Shown: positions 52,611 to 60,817 of the stretch, one piece after another
Layout: each line of letters begins with the position of its first letter
Numbering within the stretch: the stretch's first letter is position 1
Assembly (NCBI GenBank): GCA_946550725.1
Contig: CAMNQX010000004.1
Location: 1-64,000 of the forward strand
Direction of reading: 5' to 3'
From: an uncultured Clostridia bacterium
GTDB taxonomy: Bacteria > Bacillota > Clostridia > Oscillospirales > Oscillospiraceae
Length of the DNA stretch: 64,000 bases
Position numbers and translations under genes: made by a program
The notes under the pieces: generated by a model
Database searches by the model: none
What the model saw: the letters and a program-made list of their open reading frames with translations, nothing else
What the model was told of the DNA's origin: nothing

Positions 52611-53687
52611 ATGAACTATAAAATCGCGCTGATCAAAGGCGACGGCATCGGCCCCGAGGTGGTGGGCGAGGCCGTAAAGGTCCTGGACGCCGTGGGCCGG
52701 AAATTCGGCCACACCTTTACCTACACCGACGTGCTCATGGGCGGCTGCGCCACCGACGCGGTGGGGGTCAGCTATCCCCAGGGTACCGCCGAGGCGTGCA
52801 AGGCGTGCGACGCGGTGCTGCTGGGGGCGGTGGGCGGACCCAAGTGGGGGGCCGACAAGCCCGCCGATCAGCGGCCGGAGACCGCCCTTCTCGCCATCCG
52901 CAAGGACCTGGGCCTCTACGCCAACCTCCGTCCCGCCGTCCTCCGCCCCGCCCTGGCGGACGCCTGCCCCCTGAAAAAGGAGACCGCCGACAAGGGCATC
53001 GACCTGATGCTGGTGCGGGAGCTGACGGGGGGCATCTACTTCGGCCAGCGGGAGCGGTACGACACCCCCGACCGGGGGGTGGAGTGCGCCGACCGCATGG
53101 CGTACAGCGAGCTGGAGATCGAGCGCATCGGCCGCCGGGCCTTCGAGTTGGCCCGCCTGCGCCGCAAAAAGGTGTCCAGCGTGGACAAGGCCAACGTGCT
53201 GGAGACCTCCCGCCTGTGGCGCAGCGTGATGCACCGCCTGGCGGCGGAATACCCCGATGTAGCCTACGAGGACGTGCTGGTGGACAACTGCGCCATGCAG
53301 ATCGTCCGCGACCCCGGCCAGTTCGACGTGATGGTCACGGAGAATATGTTCGGCGACATCCTCTCCGACGAGGCCAGCATGGTCACCGGCTCCATCGGCC
53401 TCCTGCCCTCCGCCTCCATGGGGGACGCGGCCCCCGCCCTCTATGAGCCGATCCACGGCTCCGCCCCCGACATCGCCGGGCAGGACAAGGCCAACCCCAT
53501 CGCCACCATCCTCTCCGCCGCCATGATGCTGCGCTACTCCTTCCACCTCCCCGCCGAGGCGGACGCGGTAGAGCGGGCGGTGGACGCCGTTCTGGCGGCG
53601 GGCTGGCGCACCGCCGACACCGCCGAGCCGGGGGTCACTCCCATCGGCACCAAGCAGATGGGCGAGCTGATCTGCGCGGCCCTGTAA
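52611..53687 (+). CDS. leuB: 3-isopropylmalate dehydrogenase
   Basis: A 358-residue NAD-dependent enzyme oxidising 3-isopropylmalate. Seen: [15 protein letters not shown] opening, [10 protein letters not shown] near residue 140, [25 protein letters not shown] near 245 and [14 protein letters not shown] near 280. It ends the leu operon at a strong terminator. leuA is not in the window. Confidence 0.95.
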   Translation: MNYKIALIKGDGIGPEVVGEAVKVLDAVGRKFGHTFTYTDVLMGGCATDAVGVSYPQGTAEACKACDAVLLGAVGGPKWGADKPADQRPETALLAIRKDLGLYANLRPAVLRPALADACPLKKETADKGIDLMLVRELTGGIYFGQRERYDTPDRGVECADRMAYSELEIERIGRRAFELARLRRKKVSSVDKANVLETSRLWRSVMHRLAAEYPDVAYEDVLVDNCAMQIVRDPGQFDVMVTENMFGDILSDEASMVTGSIGLLPSASMGDAAPALYEPIHGSAPDIAGQDKANPIATILSAAMMLRYSFHLPAEADAVERAVDAVLAAGWRTADTAEPGVTPIGTKQMGELICAAL

Positions 53688-53704
53688 AGCCCCAAAAGAC
53701 ATCC

Positions 53705-53747
53705 AGCCGTTGTTCCGAAGGCTTCGGAACAACGGCTTTTGGTTTTT
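53705..53747 (+). terminator. terminator of the leu operon
   Basis: AGCCGTTGTTCCGAAG pairs with CTTCGGAACAACGGCT and is followed by TTTTGGTTTTTT. Confidence 0.9.
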
Positions 53748-53759
53748 TACATCTCCCTC

Positions 53760-53788
53760 TTGACATATATCGAATATTGATATATACT
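53760..53788 (+). promoter_or_regulatory. promoter of padR-DUF2812
   Basis: TTGACA (53760-53765), 17 bases and TATACT (53783-53788), followed by TAGGAGG at 53809-53815. Confidence 0.85.
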
Positions 53789-53809
53789 TGCTATACCGAT
53801 ATTCGATAT
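53767..53809 (+). promoter_or_regulatory. two inverted PadR-type operator sites over the promoter
   Basis: Site 1 (53767-53783) reads ATATCGAATATTGATAT and site 2 (53793-53809), read on the minus strand, is ATATCGAATATCGGTAT. They match at 15 of 17 positions and lie in opposite orientation. They flank the -10, and the outer 11 bases form a perfect inverted repeat. This suits autorepression by the PadR dimer. Confidence 0.7.
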
Positions 53810-53822
53810 AGGAGGCGGTCGG

Positions 53823-54143
53823 ATGGCGCGCAAAAAACTGGAGACCCTGACCGAGCAGATGTACTACGTTCTTCTTTCCCTGCTGGAGGAGCCGCGGCAC
53901 GGCTACGGCATCATGCAGTACGTCTCCCGCCTGACGGACGCTCGGGTGGACATCGGCGCGGGGACGCTGTACGCCCTGCTGGAGCGCTTTGAGCGGGAGG
54001 GCCTCATCACCCTTCTGGAACACCAGGAGGGCCGGAAGTATTACACCATCTCCCAGAAGGGACGGGAGGTTTTGGCCGCAGAACATGAGCGTCTGCGCCG
54101 CCTGGTGGCGGACGGCGCGCGGCTGTTGGAAACGGAGGGCTGA
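53823..54143 (+). CDS. PadR family transcription regulator
   Basis: A 106-residue winged-helix repressor of the short PadR-s2 type. Seen: EQMYYVLLSLLEEPRHGYGIMQYV, GAGTLYALLERFEREGLI and GRKYYTISQKGREVL. It probably controls its own operon with the DUF2812 gene, as is common for this pair. Confidence 0.92.
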   Translation: MARKKLETLTEQMYYVLLSLLEEPRHGYGIMQYVSRLTDARVDIGAGTLYALLERFEREGLITLLEHQEGRKYYTISQKGREVLAAEHERLRRLVADGARLLETEG

Positions 54144-54145
54144 GC

Positions 54146-54820
54146 GTGAAGTACAAATTCGGCTTCTTCCCCTTCACGCCTCTGGACTACAAGGCCGCGC
54201 AGGACTATTTGGATCACAAGGCGGCGCAGGGCTGGGTGCTGAGGCGCCTTCTGCTGGGCTATCTCGCCCAGTTTGAGCCTGCCCAAGGCCGGCGGCATTT
54301 TGTGGACGTCTGCTCCTATGCCAGCTTCGGCGCGAACTATGACTATATCCAGCTCTGCTCCGACGCAGGCTGGGAGCTGATCCCTCCCACCGACCTCCAC
54401 TACATGGTGATCTTCCGTTCCAAGTTGGGCGTAGACCCCCAGTCCATCCAAAGCGATCCCTCTTTTGAGTGGAAGGAGTTTTTCCGCAAGCAGGTGTTTC
54501 AGCGGCTTATCTTCGCCGGGCTTTACTGCCTGCTTTTTTGGCTGCCGGAGCTGGTGACCGGCGACTTTTACAGCTGGGCCGAGCTTGCCGCCCTCCCCGG
54601 TTCCCCCCTGCTCATTCTGGGCGTGATCTTGACCGCTACCGCCTGTCCGTGGCAGCTCTTCCACATCATCTCCTATCTTTTTCAATGCCGCAGGCTGGGG
54701 AAAATGGCACCTCAGCGGTGGCGGCCGAACTATCTCCGCAGTACGCTCAACTTTTGTTTTGCGCTTGTCCTAATGGTTCTCTTGTGCGCCGCCACGGTCA
54801 GCGCGTTCTCTCTTCTATGA
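54146..54820 (+). CDS. DUF2812 membrane protein
   Basis: A 224-residue protein. The N-terminal half is soluble with FFPFTPLDYKAAQDYLDHKAAQGWVL, typical of DUF2812, and two or three membrane helices follow (residues 115-135, 150-170, 195-220). The start is GTG at 54146, with GGAGG upstream inside the padR 3' end. PadR-DUF2812 pairs are widespread in Firmicutes, and their function is unknown; a role in envelope or drug stress has been suggested for other PadR-regulated membrane genes. Confidence 0.87.
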   Translation: MKYKFGFFPFTPLDYKAAQDYLDHKAAQGWVLRRLLLGYLAQFEPAQGRRHFVDVCSYASFGANYDYIQLCSDAGWELIPPTDLHYMVIFRSKLGVDPQSIQSDPSFEWKEFFRKQVFQRLIFAGLYCLLFWLPELVTGDFYSWAELAALPGSPLLILGVILTATACPWQLFHIISYLFQCRRLGKMAPQRWRPNYLRSTLNFCFALVLMVLLCAATVSAFSLL

Positions 54821-54826
54821 CCCGCA

Positions 54827-54861
54827 AAAAACGGCGGCCTCCCGCAGGAGGCCGCCGTTTT
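54827..54861. terminator. bidirectional terminator after DUF2812 gene
   Basis: AAAACGGCGGCCTC pairs with GAGGCCGCCGTTTT between convergent genes. Confidence 0.9.
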
Positions 54862-54862
54862 C

Positions 54863-55297
54863 TTATAGATAGCGTCTCATTTCCACCGTCAGCCGCTCTT
54901 CCAGGTCGATGAGGTCCTTGGCCACGTTCTTACTGTCCTCGTCGGCGGCCTTGTACTGGTTAAGATATTTGCGCAGGGACTTGACCCCCATGTTGCACCC
55001 GTCAGTGATGAGGTCGGCCACGGTGGCGTCGCCGTCGTCCATAGCCAGCTTGGCGTTGGTCTTGAGCCAGCCCATCCCCTTGACCATGGGATTCAGTTCC
55101 TTGCCCTCGTCGTGATAGCGGTCTAACAAGCCTTGCAGACGGCGGTCCAGCGCCTCGTGCTCGCTCCTGCTCTCCGCCAGGTGATCCCGCAGTTCGCCGC
55201 TCTGAGCGTGGGGCAGGACCTGCTCGATGGCGTCTACGCCCATTTTGACCCCCGCGTCGCACTCCCGCAAAAGCCGGATGGTGTCCTGTTCGATCAT
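54863..55297 (-). CDS. small helical protein, possibly ferritin-like
   Basis: About 144 residues, nearly all predicted helical and charged, without membrane segments. Patterns such as IRLLRECDAGVKMGVDAIEQVLP and SEHEALDRRLQGLLDRYHDEG suggest a four-helix bundle similar to DUF2383/ferritin-like stress proteins. The Glu/His spacing is not enough to call a metal site. The ATG at 55297 follows AAAGGAGGG. Function unknown. Confidence 0.7.
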   Translation of the reverse strand: MIEQDTIRLLRECDAGVKMGVDAIEQVLPHAQSGELRDHLAESRSEHEALDRRLQGLLDRYHDEGKELNPMVKGMGWLKTNAKLAMDDGDATVADLITDGCNMGVKSLRKYLNQYKAADEDSKNVAKDLIDLEERLTVEMRRYL

Positions 55298-55367
55298 ATC
55301 GTTCCCTCCTTTTGCCGTAGTTTGCGTCAAAGGAGGAAAGCCCATACCTCAAGCCGTCTGTTTTTCC

Positions 55368-55721
55368 TTACTTGCCCAGGGCGGCGGTCCACTCCGGCTC
55401 CCGGAAGCCCACCAGCACGAAGCCGTCGCCCACCAAAATGGGCCGCTTCACCAGCATCCCGTCCGAGGCCAGCAGCGTCAGCTGCTCTTCCTCGCTCATG
55501 GCGGGCAGCTTGTCCTTCAGCGCCAGCTCCTTGTATTTCAGGCCGCTGGTGTTGAAAAACCGCCGCAGGGGCAGGCCGCTTCTGCTCCACCACTCCTTCA
55601 GTTCCTCCGCCGTGGGCGGCTCCTCCTTGATGTGCCGGGCGGTAAAGACGACACTTCGTTCCTCCAGCCACCGCCGCGCCTTTTTGCAGGTGGTGCACGG
55701 CGGATATTCTACAAACAACAT
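55368..55721 (-). CDS. ArsC/Spx family thioredoxin-fold protein
   Basis: A 117-residue member of the arsenate reductase/Spx family. It has a CTTC (Cys9-Cys12) redox motif and the VKRPILVGDGFVLVGF segment near residue 92. It could be Spx-like or an oxidoreductase (YusI type); no arsenic genes are nearby, so arsenate reduction is not favoured. AGGAGGGG precedes the ATG at 55721. It may be the last gene of the fruR-fruK-HPr run (41-base gap). Confidence 0.88.
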   Translation of the reverse strand: MLFVEYPPCTTCKKARRWLEERSVVFTARHIKEEPPTAEELKEWWSRSGLPLRRFFNTSGLKYKELALKDKLPAMSEEEQLTLLASDGMLVKRPILVGDGFVLVGFREPEWTAALGK

Positions 55722-55762
55722 GTCTGCCCCTCCTTTGTGTTTGGTTGGAATATGCCAGCGTA

Positions 55763-56023
55763 TTACAGATTGTCCTTGAAGAACTGCTCCAGCTTGGCGG
55801 CGTTGGCGTCCTCGCTGCCGCCCTCCACGGTGACGGTAACGGTCTCCCCCTGCTTGATGCCCAGGGCCATCAGGGCCATGAGCTTGGTGGTCAGCGCGGA
55901 GCGGCCGTCCGACTTGGTGATGGTGACGGTGCTGTCCAGCTCCTTGGCGGCCTTGGACAGCAGTCCGGCGGGACGGGCGTGGATGCCAACGGGGTCGGTG
56001 ATGATGTAGGTGAACTGTTTCAT
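55763..56023 (-). CDS. HPr-family phosphocarrier protein
   Basis: An 86-residue HPr with the phosphorylation site His15 in GIHARPAG. The regulatory serine region normally reads KSIMGVMSLG with Ser46; here it is TTKLMALMALG, so the aligned residue is Lys47 (Thr46 is next to it). That would block HPr kinase control and so this may be a dedicated PTS carrier for the fru genes rather than the global HPr. It lies 12 bases after fruK. Confidence 0.87.
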   Translation of the reverse strand: MKQFTYIITDPVGIHARPAGLLSKAAKELDSTVTITKSDGRSALTTKLMALMALGIKQGETVTVTVEGGSEDANAAKLEQFFKDNL

Positions 56024-56035
56024 AGTATTTCCTCC

Positions 56036-56938
56036 TCAAAATGTATTCAGAAGCTCTAAAACCTGTTCTTTCTTTGCCAATCCTTCGGAAAAGGCGGTGG
56101 CGGAGCCGGTGGCCGCCCCCAGCTTGTGGGCCATGGCGTAGTCCCTGTGCTCCAGCCACCCGGCCAGGAACCCAGCCACCATGGAATCCCCCGCGCCCAC
56201 AGAGTTGTGTACCTTCCCCTTGGGCACGCCCAGGCGGTGGACCGCCCCTGTCTCGTCCAGCAGCAGCGAGCCGTTCCCCGCCATGGATACCAGCACGTTC
56301 CGCGCGCCCCGCTCCTGAAGCCGGCGGGCGCAGTCCTCGATCTCCTGATCCGTGGTCAGCGCCTTGCCGAAGATCTCCCCCAGCTCGTGGTTGTTGGGCT
56401 TGATGAGGAAGGGGCGGTAGGGCAGCACGGCGCACAGCAGATCCCGGGTGGCGTCCACCACGGTGAGAATGTCCCGGCCCTCCAGGCGGGCCAGGATATT
56501 CTGGTACACGTCGTCGGGCAGAGACGCGGGGATGGAGCCAGCCAGCACCAGCACGTCCCCTGCCTGGAGGCGGTCCAGCTTGTCGAACAGCTCGGCCAGG
56601 GCGGCGGCGGGAATGGCAGGGCCTTTTCCGTTGATCTCCGTCTCCTTCCCCGCCTTGATCTTCACGTTGATGCGGGTCAGCCCCTCAGGGAGCCAGATAA
56701 AGTCGGTGGAAATGCCCACCTGCCGCAGACCCTGATCCAGCGCCTGGCCTGTAAAGCCCGCCAGAAAGCCCAGGGCCACGTTGTCCACACCCAAATTGCG
56801 AAGGACGGTGGAGACGTTGATGCCCTTGCCGCCCCACTGGAGCTCGTCGCTCTCAGTGCGGTTGGTCTCCCCGGCCTGGAAGCTGTTCATTCGCACCACA
56901 TAGTCCAGAGCCGGGTTGAATGTTACCGTATAGACCAT
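56036..56938 (-). CDS. fruK: 1-phosphofructokinase
   Basis: A 300-residue PfkB-family sugar kinase, phosphorylating fructose 1-phosphate to the bisphosphate. Seen: VTFNPALDYVVRM, GGKGINVSTVLRNLG, LIKPNNHELGEIFG and VGAGDSMVAGFLAGW with catalytic Asp. It starts five bases after fruR and precedes the HPr gene. Tagatose-6-phosphate kinase is a weaker alternative. Confidence 0.92.
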   Translation of the reverse strand: MVYTVTFNPALDYVVRMNSFQAGETNRTESDELQWGGKGINVSTVLRNLGVDNVALGFLAGFTGQALDQGLRQVGISTDFIWLPEGLTRINVKIKAGKETEINGKGPAIPAAALAELFDKLDRLQAGDVLVLAGSIPASLPDDVYQNILARLEGRDILTVVDATRDLLCAVLPYRPFLIKPNNHELGEIFGKALTTDQEIEDCARRLQERGARNVLVSMAGNGSLLLDETGAVHRLGVPKGKVHNSVGAGDSMVAGFLAGWLEHRDYAMAHKLGAATGSATAFSEGLAKKEQVLELLNTF

Positions 56939-56943
56939 TTCGG

Positions 56944-57687
56944 TCAGACCTCCTTGATGTCGGTATACTCCCGGTACCGGCTGTCGTTCAGCCGTTCGGT
57001 GATGATCCGCGCCCGGTCCAGAGGCAGGACAGACGCGGCGGTAATGGTGCCAAACTTACTGGAGTCCGCCAGCACCCAGGTCTCCCGGGCATGGGCGGCG
57101 GCGGTGGCCTTCACCATGGCCTCCTCCGGGTCGGGGGTGGTAAAGCCGGGGTCAACGGCGATGCCGTTGGTGCCCAAAAAGGCTTTGGTGAAGTTGTACT
57201 TCTTCAGCCCCTCCATAGCTTCCCCGCCGATGATGGCCAGGGTGCCCGGCTTGAGCACGCCGCCCAGCACATAGGTACGCAGGCCCCGCCGGGGCAGGCG
57301 CTGGATGCACTCCACGCTGTTGGTGACGAAGGTGGCGCGGACAGTGGGGATATAGTCCACCATGTGCATCACGGTGGAGCCGGCGTCCAGGTAGACCACG
57401 TCGTCGTCGGTGATGAGGCTGGCGGCATACTTGGCGATGCGGATCTTTTCCGGCGTGTGGAGCTGGCGCTTGGTATCCATGTCCAGCTCCTCCGTCCGGA
57501 ATTCCTCCCGCACGGGCATGGCGCCGCCGTGGACCTTATTCAGCTTACCCCGACGGGCCAGCTCGTTCAGGTCCCGGCGGATGGTGGCCTCCGACGCGCC
57601 GGTCACCCGGCACAGCTGGGCCACGCTCACCGCCTGTTCCTTTTCCAGTTCGGCCAAAATGGCCTCCATCCGCACCTCAGCCAGCAT
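56944..57687 (-). CDS. fruR: DeoR family repressor of the fru operon
   Basis: A 247-residue DeoR-type regulator. The N-terminal winged helix (AVSVAQLCRVTGASEATIRRDLNELARRGKLNKVHGGAM) is followed by the sugar-phosphate sensor domain (DAGSTVMHMVDYIP; NGIAVDPGFTTPD; VLADSSKFG). Co-location with fruK supports fructose 1-phosphate as effector. Inverted repeats at 57995-58051 are candidate operators. Confidence 0.92.
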   Translation of the reverse strand: MLAEVRMEAILAELEKEQAVSVAQLCRVTGASEATIRRDLNELARRGKLNKVHGGAMPVREEFRTEELDMDTKRQLHTPEKIRIAKYAASLITDDDVVYLDAGSTVMHMVDYIPTVRATFVTNSVECIQRLPRRGLRTYVLGGVLKPGTLAIIGGEAMEGLKKYNFTKAFLGTNGIAVDPGFTTPDPEEAMVKATAAAHARETWVLADSSKFGTITAASVLPLDRARIITERLNDSRYREYTDIKEV

Positions 57688-57840
57688 ATCTCCGGCTCCT
57701 TTCCATTTTCGTTTTCCACATCATATCATCAAAAACGCGCAGGGTCAAGCAGACTCTCTCACTCCTCCTCGGGGTAGGACACGCCCCACTCCCGCCCGGA
57801 GCGGCCTACGCTCCGCCTTTCCTGTGTTCCGGGCCGGATC

Positions 57841-57973
57841 TCACGCCTTCTTCTTTTTCAGCAAGCCCAGCAGAGCATCCCCCCACAGAGCCGATGGCGA
57901 TGGCGGCGGACTTGTCTGCGGGGGTGGCGCGAAGCTGGATCCCATCGGGACTGAGCAGATCGGTGATTCGCAT
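57841..57973 (-). pseudogene. fruA: internally deleted relic of a fructose PTS gene (fruA)
   Basis: An ATG at 57973 with AAGGAAGGA upstream opens MRITDLLSPDGIQLRATPADKSAAI, which is the start of a fructose-PTS EIIA domain. After about 25 residues the reading changes abruptly. One base later in frame (across a run of six G) it would read GDALLGLLKKKKA then stop, which looks like an EIIC C-terminus. So a gene of normally 600 or more residues seems reduced to its two ends, with a frameshift. It is upstream of fruR in the right orientation. The EIIC assignment of the tail is less certain. Confidence 0.6.
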
Positions 57974-57994
57974 GGTCGTGACATCCTTCCTTAA

Positions 57995-58051
57995 TTTGAT
58001 TGTTTTTGATTGGTTCCTGTTGTCTGAATGATACCACGTCAAACAATCAAA
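57995..58051 (-). promoter_or_regulatory. candidate FruR operator repeats
   Basis: TTTGATTG is directly repeated at 57995-58012 (as TTTGATTGTTTTTGATTG) and CAAACAATCAAA at 58040-58051 is its inverted copy. They bracket the likely start of the fru transcript. A weak TAGACT-17-TATCAT promoter may overlap. Confidence 0.45.
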
Positions 58052-58132
58052 GTCTATCATTTTCGCTTAATTTTGCTCGCAAAAATGACTGTCCATTTTT
58101 GGTGCATTTCACAACGGCGTCCCTCGGCGCGC

Positions 58133-58164
58133 AAAAAAGAACACCCAAACGGGTGTTCTTTTTT
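58133..58164 (-). terminator. terminator downstream of rpiR-like gene
   Basis: AAAAAAGAACACCC pairs with GGGTGTTCTTTTTT around AAAC. It lies about 90 bases after the RpiR-like stop and upstream of the fru region. Confidence 0.88.
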
Positions 58165-58253
58165 GTGAAAAACATGGCTGAAACGGCCGCATTCTTCGTC
58201 TGCAAGGGAGCTTGCGGCACAGGATGTAAAAAGCTTGCCGGATGAAGCGCAAC

Positions 58254-59108
58254 TTAATATTCAAAGAAGAAATTGTCCATTCTGTGTTGGCTGTTGAGGA
58301 TGGAGTCGCTGTTCATCCGCTTTTGCTTCAGGCTCTTATCCCTCTCCAAAAGCGCGCAATACAGAATGTCCGTCACATAGAGGAACATCAAATTGTTGGA
58401 AATGGACACGGAATTTTGGGTCGTGATCTTATCGCTGATAATAAATTTGTGGTCGATCAAACTGCTGAGTTTTGGGGAATCATAGCTGCTGATGGAAATG
58501 ATGGTAACGCCCTTGTCCCGGCAAATACTGATCGCCTGATACAGGTCCTGGACCAGCAAGGTAGGGGCGATCACGATCACCAAATCGTCCCGGCCAATAT
58601 TGCTGGCGATCATGCGCACGTCGTTCAGATCCGTGATCGCCTTGGCATAAAGGCCCACCATGCTGAGCTTAAATTCCAGCTCCCGGGCCACAAAGCTGGT
58701 GTAGGAGAGGCCAAGGATAAAAATATGCCCAGCCTTTTGCATCGCGGCGGCCGCGTGAAATACCTCATTCTCATCCAACATGGCGGAGGTATTGACCAGC
58801 ATATGCCGGTAATCCTGGCTGATGGCGGTCAGGAAATTGGTCTGCACCTCCGGCTCATTCTGAAACATATTATTATAGAAATTCTCCTGCGCCAGAGCCA
58901 CCTTAAAGCTATTAAAACCCTTAAAACCGATCTTTTTGCAAAACCGGTTGATGCTGGCCTCAGAGGTGTTCGTATTGTGCGCGATCGCGGTAATGGTGCT
59001 GGTCACGACCTTATCCGGGTTGTTGATCACATATTGGGCGATCCCATTCTCGCTAACAGTCAGGCTGGGCTGCATGGAGACGATTTTCGCAATAACGGCA
59101 GAAACCAA
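58254..59108 (-). CDS. RpiR/MurR family transcription regulator
   Basis: About 284 residues. An N-terminal HTH_6 domain (SMQPSLTVSENGIAQYVINNPDKV, EASINRFCKKIGFKGF) precedes a SIS sugar-phosphate-binding domain (IFILGLSYTSFVARELEFKLSMVG). The start is taken as TTG at 59108, with AAGGAGG nine bases upstream. The alternative ATG at 59159 lies upstream of the -10 of a good promoter (59139-59167) and would not be transcribed. It is divergent from the oxidoreductase-permease-HyuA genes and probably controls them. Confidence 0.87.
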   Translation of the reverse strand: MVSAVIAKIVSMQPSLTVSENGIAQYVINNPDKVVTSTITAIAHNTNTSEASINRFCKKIGFKGFNSFKVALAQENFYNNMFQNEPEVQTNFLTAISQDYRHMLVNTSAMLDENEVFHAAAAMQKAGHIFILGLSYTSFVARELEFKLSMVGLYAKAITDLNDVRMIASNIGRDDLVIVIAPTLLVQDLYQAISICRDKGVTIISISSYDSPKLSSLIDHKFIISDKITTQNSVSISNNLMFLYVTDILYCALLERDKSLKQKRMNSDSILNSQHRMDNFFFEY

Positions 59109-59138
59109 GGGGCCACCTCCTTCAAGGAAATTTTTATC

Positions 59139-59167
59139 AATATACCACAAACGCTGCAAAAAGTCAA
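59139..59167 (-). promoter_or_regulatory. promoter of the RpiR-like gene
   Basis: On the minus strand TTGACT (59162-59167), 17 bases and TATATT (59139-59144). Its position fixes the RpiR start downstream of it. Confidence 0.7.
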
Positions 59168-59257
59168 ACGTTGGAACTTCTTTGGCATTACAGTCGATTT
59201 GTGCAAGACCGACAAATCAAAAACTTTCAAATTGTGCAAAAATAATTTTCATTAATC

Positions 59258-59286
59258 TTGACAGTTTTCGAAAATTATGATATTTT
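59258..59286 (+). promoter_or_regulatory. promoter of the oxidoreductase-permease-HyuA genes
   Basis: TTGACA (59258-59263), 17 bases and TATTTT (59281-59286). The spacer holds the palindrome TTTTCGAAAA, a possible RpiR site. The leader is about 80 bases. Confidence 0.7.
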
Positions 59287-59375
59287 CTAAAAGCAAGGGG
59301 GTAAATTTCACCAAAGGTTCACCCCTCTGACGCGTTTGTTTTGATGGTTATGTCAACAAAGTGGAGGTGTGCAAG

Positions 59376-60746
59376 ATGATCCACCCAATTTACGGCAAAC
59401 ACTTTGACGTTTTAGTGGTCGGCGGCGGCGTTTCCGGTTGTGCCGCGGCGCTGGCCGCGGCCCGCAGCGGAGCCTCTGTTTTGGTTGTGGAACAAAACGG
59501 TTATTTGGGCGGGAGCCTGACCGGATGCGGCGTCGGCCCGATGATGACCTTCCACGCCGGAGACAAGCAGGTGATCAAGGGCATCATGCAGGAGCTGGTA
59601 GAGACTTTGAACGCCCGGGGCATGTCCACGGGCCACGTCCCCGACACCAAGCAGTATACCAGCACCATCACCCCCTTCTCCGCCGAGGGGCTGAAGCTAA
59701 TCCTGGACGAGAAGCTCCACGAGGCAGACTGCACGGTCCTGTTCCACACCTTCCTCGGCGCGGTGGAAGCGGCGGACGGCAAGATCAAGGCCTTGACGCT
59801 GTGCAACAAGGATGGCATGAACCATGTTTCGGCCAAGATATACATAGACGCCACCGGCGACGGCGACCTGGCCACCTGGGCCGGTGAGGAGATGGCTAAG
59901 GGACGCCCCGAGGACGGCGCCGCCCAGCCCATGACCATGAAGATGAAGTACTGCGGCGTGGACACCGCCCGGCTGAAGGACTGGGTCCTGAACCACCCGG
60001 AGCGGTTTCCCAAGCTGGCGCCCCACTTCTCCATCTTCCGGCAGGACGTCCCCGTGGACCTGGAGGGCTTTGACGAGGAGTTCCGCCGGGCCAAGGAGGA
60101 GGGCAAACTCTCCATCCGCCGGGAAAACGTCCTGATGTTTGCCACCGGGCGTCCGGGGGAATATATCATCAACACCACCCGGATCGTGGACCACGACGCC
60201 ACCGACGCCATGAGCCTCAGCGACGCCGAGCGCATCGGCCGGCAGCAGTGCGCCGAGCTGGACCAGTTTCTGCGCTCCTTCGTTCCCGGCTTTGAACACG
60301 CGCTGGTGGAATTCACTGGCCCCTCCGTGGGAGTGCGGGGCTCGCGGCAACTGGTGGGACGGTACACGCTGACCGCCGACGATATTTTGAACTGCACCGC
60401 CTTCCCCGACCGCATCGCCCACTCGGCCTACCCCATCGACATTCACAACCCCAAGGGGGAAGGCACCGCCAGCACCTTTATGAGTAAGCCTGGCACTTAT
60501 TATAGCATCCCCTATTCCATTATGGTAGGCCGCCGGACAGAAAACCTGCTGGTCACAGGGCGCTGCGTCTCCGCCAGTTTTGAAGCCCAGGCCGCCATCC
60601 GGACCACGCCTACGGTCGGGTCCCTGGGCCAGGCCGCCGGAACGGCCGCCGCCATGGCTGCGGCGGCGGGCTGCCCGGTGTGGGAGGTGGACGTCCCCAA
60701 GCTGCAGCAGGCCCTTTGCTCCCAGGGAGCGTATCTGGAGATCTGA
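59376..60746 (+). CDS. FAD-dependent oxidoreductase (FAD_oxidored family)
   Basis: A 456-residue flavoprotein. The N-terminal dinucleotide motif VVGGGVSGCAAALAAARSGA (residues 14-33) is followed by YIDATGDGDLATWAGEEMAKG near 165, the hallmark of the FAD_oxidored (PF12831) family. A late PTVGSLGQAAGTAAAMA segment closes the FAD site. No signal peptide and no visible covalent flavin motif. The substrate is unknown; its neighbours suggest a small organic acid or cyclic amide. ATG at 59376 follows GGAGG. The permease starts 71 bases later. Confidence 0.85.
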   Translation: MIHPIYGKHFDVLVVGGGVSGCAAALAAARSGASVLVVEQNGYLGGSLTGCGVGPMMTFHAGDKQVIKGIMQELVETLNARGMSTGHVPDTKQYTSTITPFSAEGLKLILDEKLHEADCTVLFHTFLGAVEAADGKIKALTLCNKDGMNHVSAKIYIDATGDGDLATWAGEEMAKGRPEDGAAQPMTMKMKYCGVDTARLKDWVLNHPERFPKLAPHFSIFRQDVPVDLEGFDEEFRRAKEEGKLSIRRENVLMFATGRPGEYIINTTRIVDHDATDAMSLSDAERIGRQQCAELDQFLRSFVPGFEHALVEFTGPSVGVRGSRQLVGRYTLTADDILNCTAFPDRIAHSAYPIDIHNPKGEGTASTFMSKPGTYYSIPYSIMVGRRTENLLVTGRCVSASFEAQAAIRTTPTVGSLGQAAGTAAAMAAAAGCPVWEVDVPKLQQALCSQGAYLEI

Positions 60747-60817
60747 TCTCCCCCAAATTTGGTTCTTCAGATGTGAGAGAGCATCTGAGAATAAAAAAAG
60801 ATATGGAGGTAATTGTT

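Noticed and set aside
55368-56435. One long 355-residue protein upstream of and including the ArsC/Spx domain
   Set aside because: The upstream part lies across the HPr and fruK genes in another frame and is Arg/Gly/His-rich. The true start at 55721 has AGGAGGGG and gives the normal family length.
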